Origin: Erythrobacter sp.
GTDB lineage: Bacteria > Pseudomonadota > Alphaproteobacteria > Sphingomonadales > Sphingomonadaceae
Assembly (NCBI RefSeq): GCF_023653175.1
Contig: NZ_JAMNXL010000013.1
Span: 1 to 38,002 of the forward strand
Reading direction: 5' to 3'
DNA: 38,002 nucleotides
Positions 9,236 through 16,349 of the stretch are shown piece after piece; within the stretch, counting starts at the first letter, position 1; the number at the start of each line of letters is the position of its first letter. The notes under the pieces were generated by a model that saw nothing but the letters and a program-made list of their open reading frames with translations, was not told the DNA's origin and did not search any database. The position numbers and the translations under genes were made by a program.

Positions 9236-9304
9236 AGCGCAGCCGGAACCGCTGCCACCAGCCCGCAGGCGAGGGCTTTCAGCTTCGATCAGGAAAGGGA
9301 AAAG

Positions 9305-9391
9305 TGGTGCGGTCGAGAAGACTCGAACTTCCACGGGCTTTCGCCCACAACGACCTCAACGTTGCGCGTCTACCAGTTCCGCCACGACCGC
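9305..9391 (-). tRNA. tRNA-Leu(GAG)
   Basis: The minus strand gives a complete class II tRNA of 87 bases with encoded CCA. The acceptor stem is GCGGTCG paired with CGACCGC, followed by A and CCA (9305-9307). The D-arm is TGGCGGAACTGGTAGACGC. The anticodon arm is CAACG-TTGAGGT-CGTTG with anticodon GAG. The long variable arm is TGGGCGAAAGCCCG and the T-arm carries GTTCGAGTC. The long variable arm plus GAG identifies leucine (CUC and CUU codons). Confidence 0.96.
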
Positions 9392-9491
9392 ACTCGGGGT
9401 TTGCCGGGGCAGCCAAAGCGCTGGCCCCGCGGTAGGAGCGGGCCCCTAGCAAGGGGTCTGCGCTCGCGCAAGCACTTTGACGGGTGACTGC

Positions 9492-9514
9492 AAAAACCCC
9501 CCTATCGAAGGGGG
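9492..9514 (-). terminator. Intrinsic terminator of the zinc-ribbon gene
   Basis: Read on the minus strand it is CCCCC, a seven-base loop (TTCGATA), GGGGGG, then five T residues. The stem begins at the base directly after the TGA stop of the minus-strand gene (9515-9517), leaving no spacer. Confidence 0.8.
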
Positions 9515-10552
9515 TCAGCGGTGCGCCCAGCCGATCGCGGCACCGGCGGCGCCAGCGGGAATGTCGGTGATCGCCTCGGTCACGGTGACGGTCTCGCCCG
9601 GCGCAAGGCGCTGCTTGGAGGGCACAACCTCCCAATCGCCGATCGGGCGGTCGCGATGGTCGGAGAACACCACCAGCAGCTTGGGCACATCCATGCTCTC
9701 GCTCGCGCTGTTGCTGATCGTGCCGCGCACCTGGAAGATTTCCTCACCGGTCGGGAGGGTCTCCTTCTTCTGCGCGGGGATCGGGAAATCGAGCGTCAGC
9801 CCCGGGCGCCCGATCCCGAAGGTGGCGCGCTGGAGCGGGAGCCATTCGGGCAGGCCGTAGTAATTGACCGCGACCGCGGTGCCGCCGGCAAGCAGGGCGA
9901 AGATCACCGCGGCCAGCGTCCACATCCGCAAGGGATTGCGCCGCCGGGTAAAGGGCGCACGGTAATCGAACTGCGAACCGCCATCGTCCTCGCCCTCGTC
10001 ATCATCGGCATAGGGTGTGTCGTCGCCGAGCGGGGGGTCGGTGTAGTCATCCTCGGCCGGTGACGGATCGGGGAAGGCGGGGAGCGGCGCAGGCTCCGGC
10101 GCGGCGCGCTGCACGGGCGGCGGGGGCGGCGGCGGGGGTGATTCGGCCTGCCCTTGCGCGTTGAGCCCGCGGCGCAGCGCGCGCATCGCGATCGCGGCGT
10201 CCTCCTCGCTGAAGCCCGCGCTCGCCCGGTTCTCGCCGCTGACGTCCGGAGTGCGCCAGTGGCTGATCGAGGGGCCATCGCGGCGCGGCTCGGGCGCGGG
10301 CTCGGGTGCGGCACGCTGCACAGGCGGCGGCGGTGGGGGAGGCGGCGGAGGCGGAGGCGGAGGTGGCGGCGGCGGGGCAGCCTCGGCCTCGCGAACAGGC
10401 GCGGGGGCAGGTGCCTGTGCCTGAGTGCTGGAGGCAGGATCCTGATACCAGCTGTGCTTGCACTTGGCGCAGCGCACGGTGCGGCCCTCGCTGCCGATGG
10501 CAGCATCGGGCACCGCATAGCGGGTGCCGCAGGCTGGGCAGGCTATGATCAT
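9515..10552 (-). CDS. MJ0042-type zinc-ribbon membrane protein with polyproline linkers
   Basis: A protein of about 345 residues starting at ATG 10552 (a GTG at 10588 is possible, but the zinc ribbon begins directly at MIIACPACG). The N-terminal ribbon has two CxxC pairs (CPACG and CAKCK) about 22 residues apart, as in the MJ0042/zinc_ribbon_4 family. A long disordered linker follows with a run of nineteen prolines and a second run of eight. One membrane helix (MWTLAAVIFALLAGGTAVAV) precedes a DUF3426-like extracytoplasmic domain of about 110 residues. It diverges from ftsE. The family is poorly characterised; a scaffold role at the envelope is inference from the layout. Confidence 0.82.
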   Translation of the reverse strand: MIIACPACGTRYAVPDAAIGSEGRTVRCAKCKHSWYQDPASSTQAQAPAPAPVREAEAAPPPPPPPPPPPPPPPPPPVQRAAPEPAPEPRRDGPSISHWRTPDVSGENRASAGFSEEDAAIAMRALRRGLNAQGQAESPPPPPPPPVQRAAPEPAPLPAFPDPSPAEDDYTDPPLGDDTPYADDDEGEDDGGSQFDYRAPFTRRRNPLRMWTLAAVIFALLAGGTAVAVNYYGLPEWLPLQRATFGIGRPGLTLDFPIPAQKKETLPTGEEIFQVRGTISNSASESMDVPKLLVVFSDHRDRPIGDWEVVPSKQRLAPGETVTVTEAITDIPAGAAGAAIGWAHR

Positions 10553-10613
10553 GTCACAAACGGCAATAGTCCTCGCGTCTTTTCGCACAAGAGCGCGCGC
10601 GACACACGTCCGT

Positions 10614-10671
10614 ATTTACCCCGCGTTTTCCACATTGCGGCGAGATTACGCCAAGATTGTGGGGTGTAAAT
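10614..10671. promoter_or_regulatory. Imperfect inverted repeat between zinc-ribbon gene and ftsE
   Basis: ATTTACCCC (10614-10622) and GGGGTGTAAAT (10661-10671) are inverted copies differing by a two-base insertion, with 38 bases between them. They sit in the 188-base divergent spacer that must hold the promoters of both the zinc-ribbon gene and ftsE. No clear -35/-10 pair is visible. It may be an operator or chance. Confidence 0.25.
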
Positions 10672-10740
10672 CGCAGTCACCGGCCCTGCTTGCGCGTTCT
10701 GCCGCTTTCCCGGCCCGCGCCGCGCTGATAGGTGCGCCCC

Positions 10741-11484
10741 ATGAGCGAAAATCTCGCGGGCCATGTGAAATTCGACAATGTCGGGCTGCGCTACGGCACC
10801 GATCCCGAGGTGCTGAGCAACCTCTCCTTCACGCTCTATCCGGGCAGCTTCTACTTCCTTACCGGCGCTAGCGGCGCGGGCAAGACCAGCCTGCTGAAGA
10901 TGCTCTACCTTGCGCAGCGACCCTCGCGCGGGGCGATCCGGATGTTCGGGCAGGATCTGGTGACGATGCCGCAGAGCCGCCTGCCCGAGCTGCGCCGCCG
11001 CCTCGGGGTGGTGTTCCAGAATTTCCGCCTCGTCCCCTACCTCACTGCCTTCGACAATGTCGCGCTGCCGCTGCGGCTGTCGGGGACGGAGGAGAAGAAG
11101 GTCCAGCGCGCGGTCGGCGACATGCTCGAATGGGTCGGCCTCGCCCACCGCGCACATGCCGTGCCGCCGAGCCTGTCGGGGGGCGAGCAGCAGCGCGTCG
11201 CCATCGCCCGGGCGGTGATCGCGCGGCCCAGGATGCTGATCGCCGACGAGCCGACCGGCAACGTCGATCCCGACATGGCATTGAAGTTGCTCCGCCTGTT
11301 CGAGGCATTGAACAACCGCGTCGGCACCACGGTGGTGGTCGCGACCCACGATGTGCACCTGCTCAAGAAGGTTCCGGATTCGCTGATCATGCGGCTCCAC
11401 AAGGGCCAGCTCTCCGACCCGACCGGCGCGCTGCGCTATCCGCCAAGGCCGGGCGGGAGCGGTGGCGGAGGGGGCGGGACGTGA
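10741..11484 (+). CDS. ftsE: Cell division ATP-binding protein FtsE
   Basis: FtsE is the ATPase of the FtsEX complex, which works at the division septum and regulates peptidoglycan hydrolases. The 247-residue ABC domain has Walker A (GASGAGKTS), a Q-loop (VVFQNFRL), the ABC signature (LSGGEQQRVAIARA), Walker B (MLIADEPTG) and the switch histidine (VVATHDVHLL). The ATG at 10741 is chosen over a GTG three codons earlier. The C-terminus ends in a Gly-rich tail. The stop overlaps the ftsX start by four bases (GTGA), so the two are translationally coupled. Confidence 0.96.
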   Translation: MSENLAGHVKFDNVGLRYGTDPEVLSNLSFTLYPGSFYFLTGASGAGKTSLLKMLYLAQRPSRGAIRMFGQDLVTMPQSRLPELRRRLGVVFQNFRLVPYLTAFDNVALPLRLSGTEEKKVQRAVGDMLEWVGLAHRAHAVPPSLSGGEQQRVAIARAVIARPRMLIADEPTGNVDPDMALKLLRLFEALNNRVGTTVVVATHDVHLLKKVPDSLIMRLHKGQLSDPTGALRYPPRPGGSGGGGGGT

Positions 11485-12422
11485 GCACGCTTCCCCCGCT
11501 CCCCGCCGAGGCAGATGAGGGCGAACCCACGCCCGAGCGTCCGCGCGGGCGCGCGGCGGCGCGGCTGCTGCCGCCGCAGCGTCTGACCGGGCCGATCCCC
11601 TGGGTGATCGCGATCCTGATTGCGCTGGTGGTGATCGCGGCCGCCGGCGGCCTCGCCATGCGCAATCTCTCCGAAGCGGCAAGCTCCAGTCTGTCGAGCG
11701 CGCTGAGCGTGCAGGTGATCGAACCCAACCCCGACCTGCGCGAGGCGCGCGGAGCCGAGGCAGCAAGGATCCTCGCCGGGATCGAGGGGGTCTCCTCCGT
11801 GCGCGTCAAGCCCGAGGCGGAGCTCGTTGCGATGCTCGAACCCTGGCTGGGCGAGGGTGCCTCAAGCGGCGATGTGCCGATCCCCGCGCTGATCGATGTC
11901 GAACTGTCGCGCCGCGCGGGGCCGGCGGACGTGGCCCGGATCAAGGCCGCGTTGGCGGATAAGGTGCCGGGCGCGCGGGTCGATGCGCAGGGGGATTTCC
12001 TCGCGCCGGTGAACGATGCGCTTGTCGCGGTGCAATGGCTGGTGTTCGGGGTTGCGGTGATGGTCGCGCTGGCGACCGCGGCGGCGGTGTGGCTCGCGGC
12101 GAAGAACGCCTTTGCGGGCGCGCGCGACACGGTCGAGATCATGCACCTGCTCGGTGCCAGCGAGCGCCAGATCACCGCGGTGTTCCTGCGCGACGTGCTG
12201 CGCGAGGCGGTGCTGGGCGCGGTGCTGGGCGCGGGACTCGGGGTGGCGGCGGTGTGGCTGCTCGGCCAGCAATTCGCCGCGCTGGGCAGCGGCATGGTGA
12301 GCGGCGGGGGCCTGATGCTCGCCGATTGGCTGGTGATCGGCGCGGTTCCGCTGGCAGGCGTGCTGCTGGCGGGCCTGACCGCGCGCATCACCATTGCGCT
12401 TGCCCTCAAGGACATGCTCTAG
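11481..12422 (+). CDS. ftsX: Cell division permease-like protein FtsX
   Basis: FtsX is the membrane half of FtsEX and carries the extracytoplasmic loop that contacts hydrolase activators. The 313-residue protein starts at GTG 11481, overlapping ftsE by four bases. It has a cytoplasmic Pro/Arg-rich N-terminus of about 38 residues, helix 1 at about 40-60, an extracytoplasmic domain to about residue 180, and three further helices (around QWLVFGVAVMVALATAAAVW, AVLGAGLGVAAVWLL and VIGAVPLAGVLLAGL). This is the standard four-helix FtsX topology. The open frame continues upstream inside ftsE, but that stretch is not coding in this frame. Confidence 0.95.
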   Translation: MSTLPPLPAEADEGEPTPERPRGRAAARLLPPQRLTGPIPWVIAILIALVVIAAAGGLAMRNLSEAASSSLSSALSVQVIEPNPDLREARGAEAARILAGIEGVSSVRVKPEAELVAMLEPWLGEGASSGDVPIPALIDVELSRRAGPADVARIKAALADKVPGARVDAQGDFLAPVNDALVAVQWLVFGVAVMVALATAAAVWLAAKNAFAGARDTVEIMHLLGASERQITAVFLRDVLREAVLGAVLGAGLGVAAVWLLGQQFAALGSGMVSGGGLMLADWLVIGAVPLAGVLLAGLTARITIALALKDML

Positions 12423-12430
12423 GGCATTCC

Positions 12431-12967
12431 ATGTCGATGATCCGCCGTGCCCTGTCCCTGCTGTTCCTTGTCTGGGCATTGGGCTTCCTGTGGTTCGTCG
12501 TGTTCCTGCCGAGGCCGTCGGACGGGGTGACCACCGATGCGGTGATCGCGCTGACGGGCGGCCCCGGGCGGATCGCGCGGGGCCTCACGGTGCTCGACCG
12601 GGGGCTGGCGAAGAAGATGCTGGTGAGCGGGGTCGACAAGGAAGTCCGCCCGCAGGAATTCGCCGCGCAGTTCGGCGTCTCGCCGAAGACCATGGCGTGC
12701 TGCGTCACATTGGGCTTCACCGCCGTCGACACGCGCTCCAACGCCTCGGAGACCGCCAAGTGGGTGGCGCAGAACGAGGTCCGCAGCTTGCGCCTCGTCA
12801 CCACCGACTGGCACATGCGCCGCGCCGCCGGAGAGCTTGACCGCACCCTGCCCGAACATGTCACCGTGATCCGCGATGCGGTGCCCTCGCAGCCCGACCT
12901 CGGCACGCTGTTCCTCGAATATCACAAGCTGATCGCGAGCCGCGCGGCAGGCATGGTCGACCTTTGA
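12431..12967 (+). CDS. YdcF/DUF218 family membrane-anchored protein
   Basis: A 178-residue protein with one N-terminal helix (ALSLLFLVWALGFLWFVVFL) and a DUF218 Rossmann-like domain. The recognisable stretches are DAVIALTGGPGRIARGL near the start, the SNASETAKW helix, and VTTDWHMRRAAGEL, which corresponds to the family's TsxxHxxRA motif. The first motif has no ElyC-like extension. The E. coli relatives YdcF and ElyC act in envelope or SAM-binding roles that are only partly defined. It lies 8 bases after ftsX and overlaps the next gene by 4 bases, an order (ftsE, ftsX, DUF218, plsC) common in alphaproteobacteria. Confidence 0.88.
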   Translation: MSMIRRALSLLFLVWALGFLWFVVFLPRPSDGVTTDAVIALTGGPGRIARGLTVLDRGLAKKMLVSGVDKEVRPQEFAAQFGVSPKTMACCVTLGFTAVDTRSNASETAKWVAQNEVRSLRLVTTDWHMRRAAGELDRTLPEHVTVIRDAVPSQPDLGTLFLEYHKLIASRAAGMVDL

Positions 12968-13656
12968 AGACGCTGCTGGCGGCCCTGCGCTCCTTGGTCT
13001 TCTACGTGCTGTTCTATGGCGGCAGCGCGGTGCTGGTGATCGCCTCGGTGGTGGCGGTCACGGCCCGGCCCGCCTGGCTTGCCGGGATCGTCGCGCGCTG
13101 GGGGGCGTGGCATCTGTGGTGCGTGGAGAAGCTCCTCGGCATCGAGGTGGTGCTCGACGGCAAGCTCCCGGACGGCCCCGTCCTGATCGCGGTCAAGCAC
13201 GAGGCCTTCTTCGAGGCGATCGACACCCCGCGCCTGTTCACCCACCCTGCGGTCTTCGCCAAGCAGGAACTGTTCCGCATCCCCGGCTGGGGCTATTCCG
13301 CGCTGGTCTACGGCCTTATCCCCGTCGCGCGCGAGGAAGGCGCCAAGGCGCTGCGCCAGATGATCGGACACGCCAAGCAGCGCGCCGAGGCGGGCCGCCC
13401 GCTGGTGATCTTCCCGGAAGGCACCCGCGTTGCCCACGGCACGCAGCCGCCGCTTCAGGCAGGTTTTGCCGGGCTCTACAAGCTGCTGCGCCTACCGGTG
13501 GTGCCGATCGCGGTCGACAGCGGGCGGCTCTACCACCACGCCCTGAAGCGCCCCGGCCGGATCACCTACAAGGTCGGCGAGACGATCCCCGCCGGCCTCC
13601 CGCGCGAGGAAATCGAGGCGCGGGTGCACCGGGCGATCAACGCGCTAAACGGGTAG
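12964..13656 (+). CDS. 1-acyl-sn-glycerol-3-phosphate acyltransferase (PlsC family)
   Basis: The protein transfers an acyl chain to lysophosphatidic acid or a related lysolipid at the inner membrane. The 230-residue frame opens with TTG 12964, whose bases are shared with the preceding stop (TTGA). There is an N-terminal helix (VFYVLFYGGSAVLVIASVVAV). The acyltransferase motifs are KHEAFFEA (block I, His-x4-Glu rather than the canonical His-x4-Asp), GLIPVARE (block II), FPEGTR (block III) and LPVVPIAV (block IV). His-x4-Glu variants occur in alphaproteobacterial PlsC-like enzymes, so activity is still expected. The substrate cannot be read from sequence. Confidence 0.88.
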   Translation: MKTLLAALRSLVFYVLFYGGSAVLVIASVVAVTARPAWLAGIVARWGAWHLWCVEKLLGIEVVLDGKLPDGPVLIAVKHEAFFEAIDTPRLFTHPAVFAKQELFRIPGWGYSALVYGLIPVAREEGAKALRQMIGHAKQRAEAGRPLVIFPEGTRVAHGTQPPLQAGFAGLYKLLRLPVVPIAVDSGRLYHHALKRPGRITYKVGETIPAGLPREEIEARVHRAINALNG

Positions 13657-13671
13657 CGGGAGTTCCGCGTC

Positions 13672-13686
13672 ATGTCCGCTATCGGG
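13672..13686. repeat. Left copy of a short inverted repeat flanking an orphan gene
   Basis: ATGTCCGCTATCGGG lies 71 bases before the start of the orphan gene at 13757. Its near-perfect inverse is at 14143-14159, beyond that gene; the right copy has one extra base. A core copy in the same inverse orientation is at 14112-14122. Confidence 0.6.
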
Positions 13687-13756
13687 AGAGAGCACCGGCC
13701 GCGGTGATGGCGGGGGGTGGGTGGAAAATGGAAATCATGGTGGTTAGGGTTGCGGC

Positions 13757-14092
13757 ATGACGCCCAGCAACTTCGATCCGCAACTCGAAGAACTTGATCG
13801 CCGTGCGACCTTGCGGTTGCTTACGGCGGAAACCTTCGACGCCGGTGCGTTCGCCGAACTCTGGGAGTATCTCTCGCAGAAGGCAGAAGCAATCAAGCGC
13901 GATTATGTGATCTCAAAACAAGTACTTGGAAGCCTGCGAAATGCATCGACTGCCATACGAAACCAAGCGCCGTATGTGCCTTTGGCGCGGGAGAACATAG
14001 AGCTAGCCGACAGGTTTGAGATGCTCTTGGACCTGATGATCATCGGAGATAGCCCAGCGGATCGAACCCCTGGAGTACCCAGGATCATCTGA
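13757..14092 (+). CDS. Small orphan protein of AT-richer composition
   Basis: I do not recognise this 111-residue protein. It is predicted soluble and mostly helical (LEELDRRATLRLLTAE, AFAELWEYLSQKAEAIKRDY), with no signal peptide, membrane helix or cysteine. It has a weak upstream TAGGGTTG before the ATG. From about 13890 to 14050 the codons are visibly less GC-rich than in neighbouring genes, with many A- or T-ending codons (such as AAA, CAA, ATA, GTA, CTA). The gene is bounded by inverted copies of a GTCCGCTAT motif. This suggests it arrived separately from its neighbours, or is the remnant of an inserted element. It could also be a non-functional open frame. Confidence 0.55.
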   Translation: MTPSNFDPQLEELDRRATLRLLTAETFDAGAFAELWEYLSQKAEAIKRDYVISKQVLGSLRNASTAIRNQAPYVPLARENIELADRFEMLLDLMIIGDSPADRTPGVPRII

Positions 14093-14111
14093 CGCTTGGC
14101 CGCTTCGGGGT

Positions 14112-14122
14112 CGATAGCGGAC
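14112..14122. repeat. Core copy of the GTCCGCTATCG repeat, inverse orientation
   Basis: CGATAGCGGAC is the exact reverse complement of 11 bases of the left copy (13672-13686). It lies 20 bases after the orphan gene's stop and 20 bases before the longer right copy. Confidence 0.5.
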
Positions 14123-14142
14123 CGGCAGGTTTTCTCAGTCGT

Positions 14143-14159
14143 CCCCGAATAGCGGACAT
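14143..14159. repeat. Right copy of the inverted repeat flanking the orphan gene
   Basis: CCCCGAATAGCGGACAT. Its reverse complement reads ATGTCCGCTATTCGGGG, which matches the left copy at 13672-13686 apart from one inserted T and one extra terminal G. Confidence 0.6.
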
Positions 14160-14244
14160 CCCGCCGCACAGCGCCGCTTTCAGGTGGAGCGGATTGGCGC
14201 GCCGATCGGGGAAGTGCGCAGCAAGCCCTCGATCGGCTACCCGC

Positions 14245-15147
14245 TCAGTGATCGCGCCCGAAGTCCGGCCGCTCGTCGTCCTGGCCCTGCTCGATCACCG
14301 CGCGGCGGATGGCGCGGGTGCGGGTGAAGAGATCGAACAGGGTGTCGCCATCGCCCGAGCGGATCGCGCGCTGGAGCGCGGTGAGGTCCTCGGTGAAGCG
14401 GCCGAGCATCTCCAGCACAGCCCCGCGGTTGGTGAGGAACACGTCGCGCCACATGACGGGGTCGGAGGCGGCGATGCGGGTGAAGTCGCGAAAACCCCCT
14501 GCGGAATATTTGATGACCTCGCTCTGGGTCACGTCCTCCAGATCGCTGGCGGTGCCGACGATGGTGTAGGCGATGAGGTGCGGGATGTGGCTGGTCACCG
14601 CGAGCACGAGGTCGTGGTGCGCGGCGTCCATCGTCTCGACCTTGGAGCCGAGCGCCGCCCAGAAGTCCGACAGCGCCTCGAGCGAGGCGGGGTCGACGCC
14701 CTCGGGCGGGGTGATGATGCACCAGCGCCCGGCGAAGAGGGTGGCGAAGCCTGCGTCGGGCCCGCTTTGCTCGGTGCCGGCGACGGGGTGCGCAGGGATA
14801 ATGGTCGCGCCGGGCAGCGCCTCGGCCAGCGCCTCGGCGACTGCGGCCTTGGAGGAGCCGACGTCGCTGATGATTGTCTCGGGCGCAAGGCCGGGGGCGA
14901 TGGCGCGGGCGGCGTCGGCCATGGCGCCGACGGGGACGCACAGGATCACGAGATCGGCCCCGGCGACGGCGGCCTCGGGGGTCTCGGCGATGGTGTCGGC
15001 GAGCCCCCGGGCGGCGGCGCGGGCGCGCACCTCCGCGTCGCGGTCCCAGCCGGTGGTGGTGACGGCCAGCCCGCGCGCCTTGACCGCAAGCCCGATTGAC
15101 CCGCCGAGCAGGCCGAGGCCGATGATCGCGACCGAGCGGATGGTCAT
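14245..15147 (-). CDS. tyrA: Prephenate/cyclohexadienyl dehydrogenase
   Basis: The enzyme oxidatively decarboxylates prephenate and/or arogenate in tyrosine synthesis. The 300-residue protein begins with the dinucleotide-binding motif GLGLLGGS (residues 10-17) and has the TyrA active-site stretch [11 protein letters not shown] with His120, followed by the all-helical dimerisation half. There is no fused chorismate mutase or ACT domain. The ATG at 15147 has a GGAGG eight bases ahead of it, inside the end of the hisC gene, and the two genes overlap by four bases (ATGA). In Zymomonas an aminotransferase gene beside tyrC, encoding a cyclohexadienyl dehydrogenase, forms a similar pair, so tyrC-like broad specificity is plausible here. 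Confidence 0.93.
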   Translation of the reverse strand: MTIRSVAIIGLGLLGGSIGLAVKARGLAVTTTGWDRDAEVRARAAARGLADTIAETPEAAVAGADLVILCVPVGAMADAARAIAPGLAPETIISDVGSSKAAVAEALAEALPGATIIPAHPVAGTEQSGPDAGFATLFAGRWCIITPPEGVDPASLEALSDFWAALGSKVETMDAAHHDLVLAVTSHIPHLIAYTIVGTASDLEDVTQSEVIKYSAGGFRDFTRIAASDPVMWRDVFLTNRGAVLEMLGRFTEDLTALQRAIRSGDGDTLFDLFTRTRAIRRAVIEQGQDDERPDFGRDH

Positions 15148-16241
15148 GCCGCCTCCCCGCACAGCCGGCGGAGCGTGGCGATCACGGCGGTGGTCGACTC
15201 GGCGGTGCCGATGGTAATCCGAAGGCTGTTCGGCAGGCCTTGGCCGGGCAGATGGCGTACCGCGTATCCGGCTTCCGCCAGCGCTTCGAGCGCTTGCGAT
15301 GCGGTGACGGTGCCCTCGAAATGGACGAGGAGGAAGTTGGCCTCGCTTGGGCTGGCGGAGATGCCGTGGTTGCCGAGCATCGCGATGGCGTCGGCCAGTC
15401 GTGCGCGCTCGGTTGCGTTGTGGTTGCGGCTGCGTGCGACGAATTCCTGGTCTCCGAGTGCGGCAGCTGCGGCCTTCTGCCCGCTCACCGAGACGTTGAA
15501 CGCGCCCCGCATCCGGTTGACGAGATCGATGAGGTGGGCCGAGCCGGTGACCCAGCCGACCCGCTCCGAGGCGAGGCCATAGGCCTTGGAAAAGGTGCGG
15601 CTGACCAGCACGTTCTCGTGTGCGGCGGCGAGGGCGAAACCGGCGGACTGGTGCGCGGGGTCGACGTACTCGCCATAGGCCTCGTCGATCACCAGCAGCA
15701 CGTCGGCGGGGAGGCCGGCGTGGAGGCGGGCGACCTCGGCGGGCGGCAGGAAGGTGCCGACGGGGTTGTTGGGGTTGTCAAGCAGAACCACTCTGGTTCG
15801 CGCCGTGACGGCGGCGAGCAGCTGGTCGACGCTCGCCCCGTGCCCCTCGGGCGCGGCGAACACCGGGGTGGCCCCGACCTTCTGCGCAAGCAGGGGGTAG
15901 AGCGAGAAGGAATAGCGCGAGCATACCACCTCGTCCCCCGGCCCGCACAGCGCCTGCACCGCGCAGTGCAGCAGCTCGCCCGAGCCGGTGCCGCACACGA
16001 TCAGCGCGGGGTCGAGGCCGTGGACGGCGGCGATCGCTTCCCGCAGCATCCGGGCATCCGGATCGGGGTAGTCGGCCGCCACATGCGCCTCGGCCAAAGC
16101 CGCCAGCGCGGCCGGGCTGGAACCCAGAGGGTTCTCGTTCGCCGACAGTTTCACCAGCGGCTTGCCGCTCGCCGACTTGGACTTGCCGGGGACATAGGCG
16201 TGGATCTCGCTGATCCAGGGCTTGGGCTCGGGTCTGGTCAT
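15144..16241 (-). CDS. hisC: Histidinol-phosphate / aromatic aminotransferase
   Basis: A fold-type I PLP aminotransferase of 365 residues, the normal HisC length. Visible features are [10 protein letters not shown] (residues 31-40) in the substrate region, the DNPNNPVGT motif (155-163), DEAYGEY (186-192) and the PLP lysine K219 in [11 protein letters not shown]. It can convert imidazole acetol phosphate to histidinol phosphate. Relatives placed next to TyrA, as in Zymomonas, also aminate aromatic keto acids. It is the first gene of a two-gene minus-strand operon with tyrA, and no other his gene is present, so a main role in phenylalanine and tyrosine synthesis is likely. Confidence 0.92.
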   Translation of the reverse strand: MTRPEPKPWISEIHAYVPGKSKSASGKPLVKLSANENPLGSSPAALAALAEAHVAADYPDPDARMLREAIAAVHGLDPALIVCGTGSGELLHCAVQALCGPGDEVVCSRYSFSLYPLLAQKVGATPVFAAPEGHGASVDQLLAAVTARTRVVLLDNPNNPVGTFLPPAEVARLHAGLPADVLLVIDEAYGEYVDPAHQSAGFALAAAHENVLVSRTFSKAYGLASERVGWVTGSAHLIDLVNRMRGAFNVSVSGQKAAAAALGDQEFVARSRNHNATERARLADAIAMLGNHGISASPSEANFLLVHFEGTVTASQALEALAEAGYAVRHLPGQGLPNSLRITIGTAESTTAVIATLRRLCGEAA

Positions 16242-16311
16242 GGGAGGTGGGCGATAGCCAGTTTGGCCCCGCGAATACAGCGCGAAAACGAAGGGCCGCC
16301 CGCGGTGCCGA

Positions 16312-16340
16312 TTGACACGGGCAGGGGGCTACCCCAAGTC
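16312..16340 (+). promoter_or_regulatory. Candidate metX promoter with TTGACA -35 box
   Basis: A consensus TTGACA at 16312-16317 lies 32 bases before the metX ATG. At a 17-base spacing the -10 region is CAAGTC, a poor match, so the leader would be very short. I found no SAM-responsive riboswitch fold in the 108-base spacer between hisC and metX. Confidence 0.3.
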
Positions 16341-16349
16341 GCGAGGCCG

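Noticed and set aside
6998-9334. A 778-codon minus-strand open frame opposite the kinase and secreted-protein genes
   Set aside because: It crosses two real genes and the intergenic region, and its translation is low-complexity Arg/Ala/His-rich with no conserved motif.
10313-10378. GGC/GGA-rich repeat tract in the plus strand
   Set aside because: It is the codon run for the polyproline linker of the minus-strand zinc-ribbon protein, not an independent satellite.
13757-14159. An insertion sequence around the orphan gene
   Set aside because: No transposase-like sequence, no target-site duplication that I can see, and the inverted repeats are imperfect; kept only as flanking repeats.
15240-16349. 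The upstream 370-codon extension of the metX frame
   Set aside because: It is antisense to hisC and has no MetX similarity; conserved MetX sequence starts just after ATG 16350.
16242-16349. A possible SAM-responsive riboswitch before metX
   Set aside because: I looked for the paired elements of the SAM-II and SAH-type folds seen upstream of methionine genes in alphaproteobacteria and could not form them in this short spacer.
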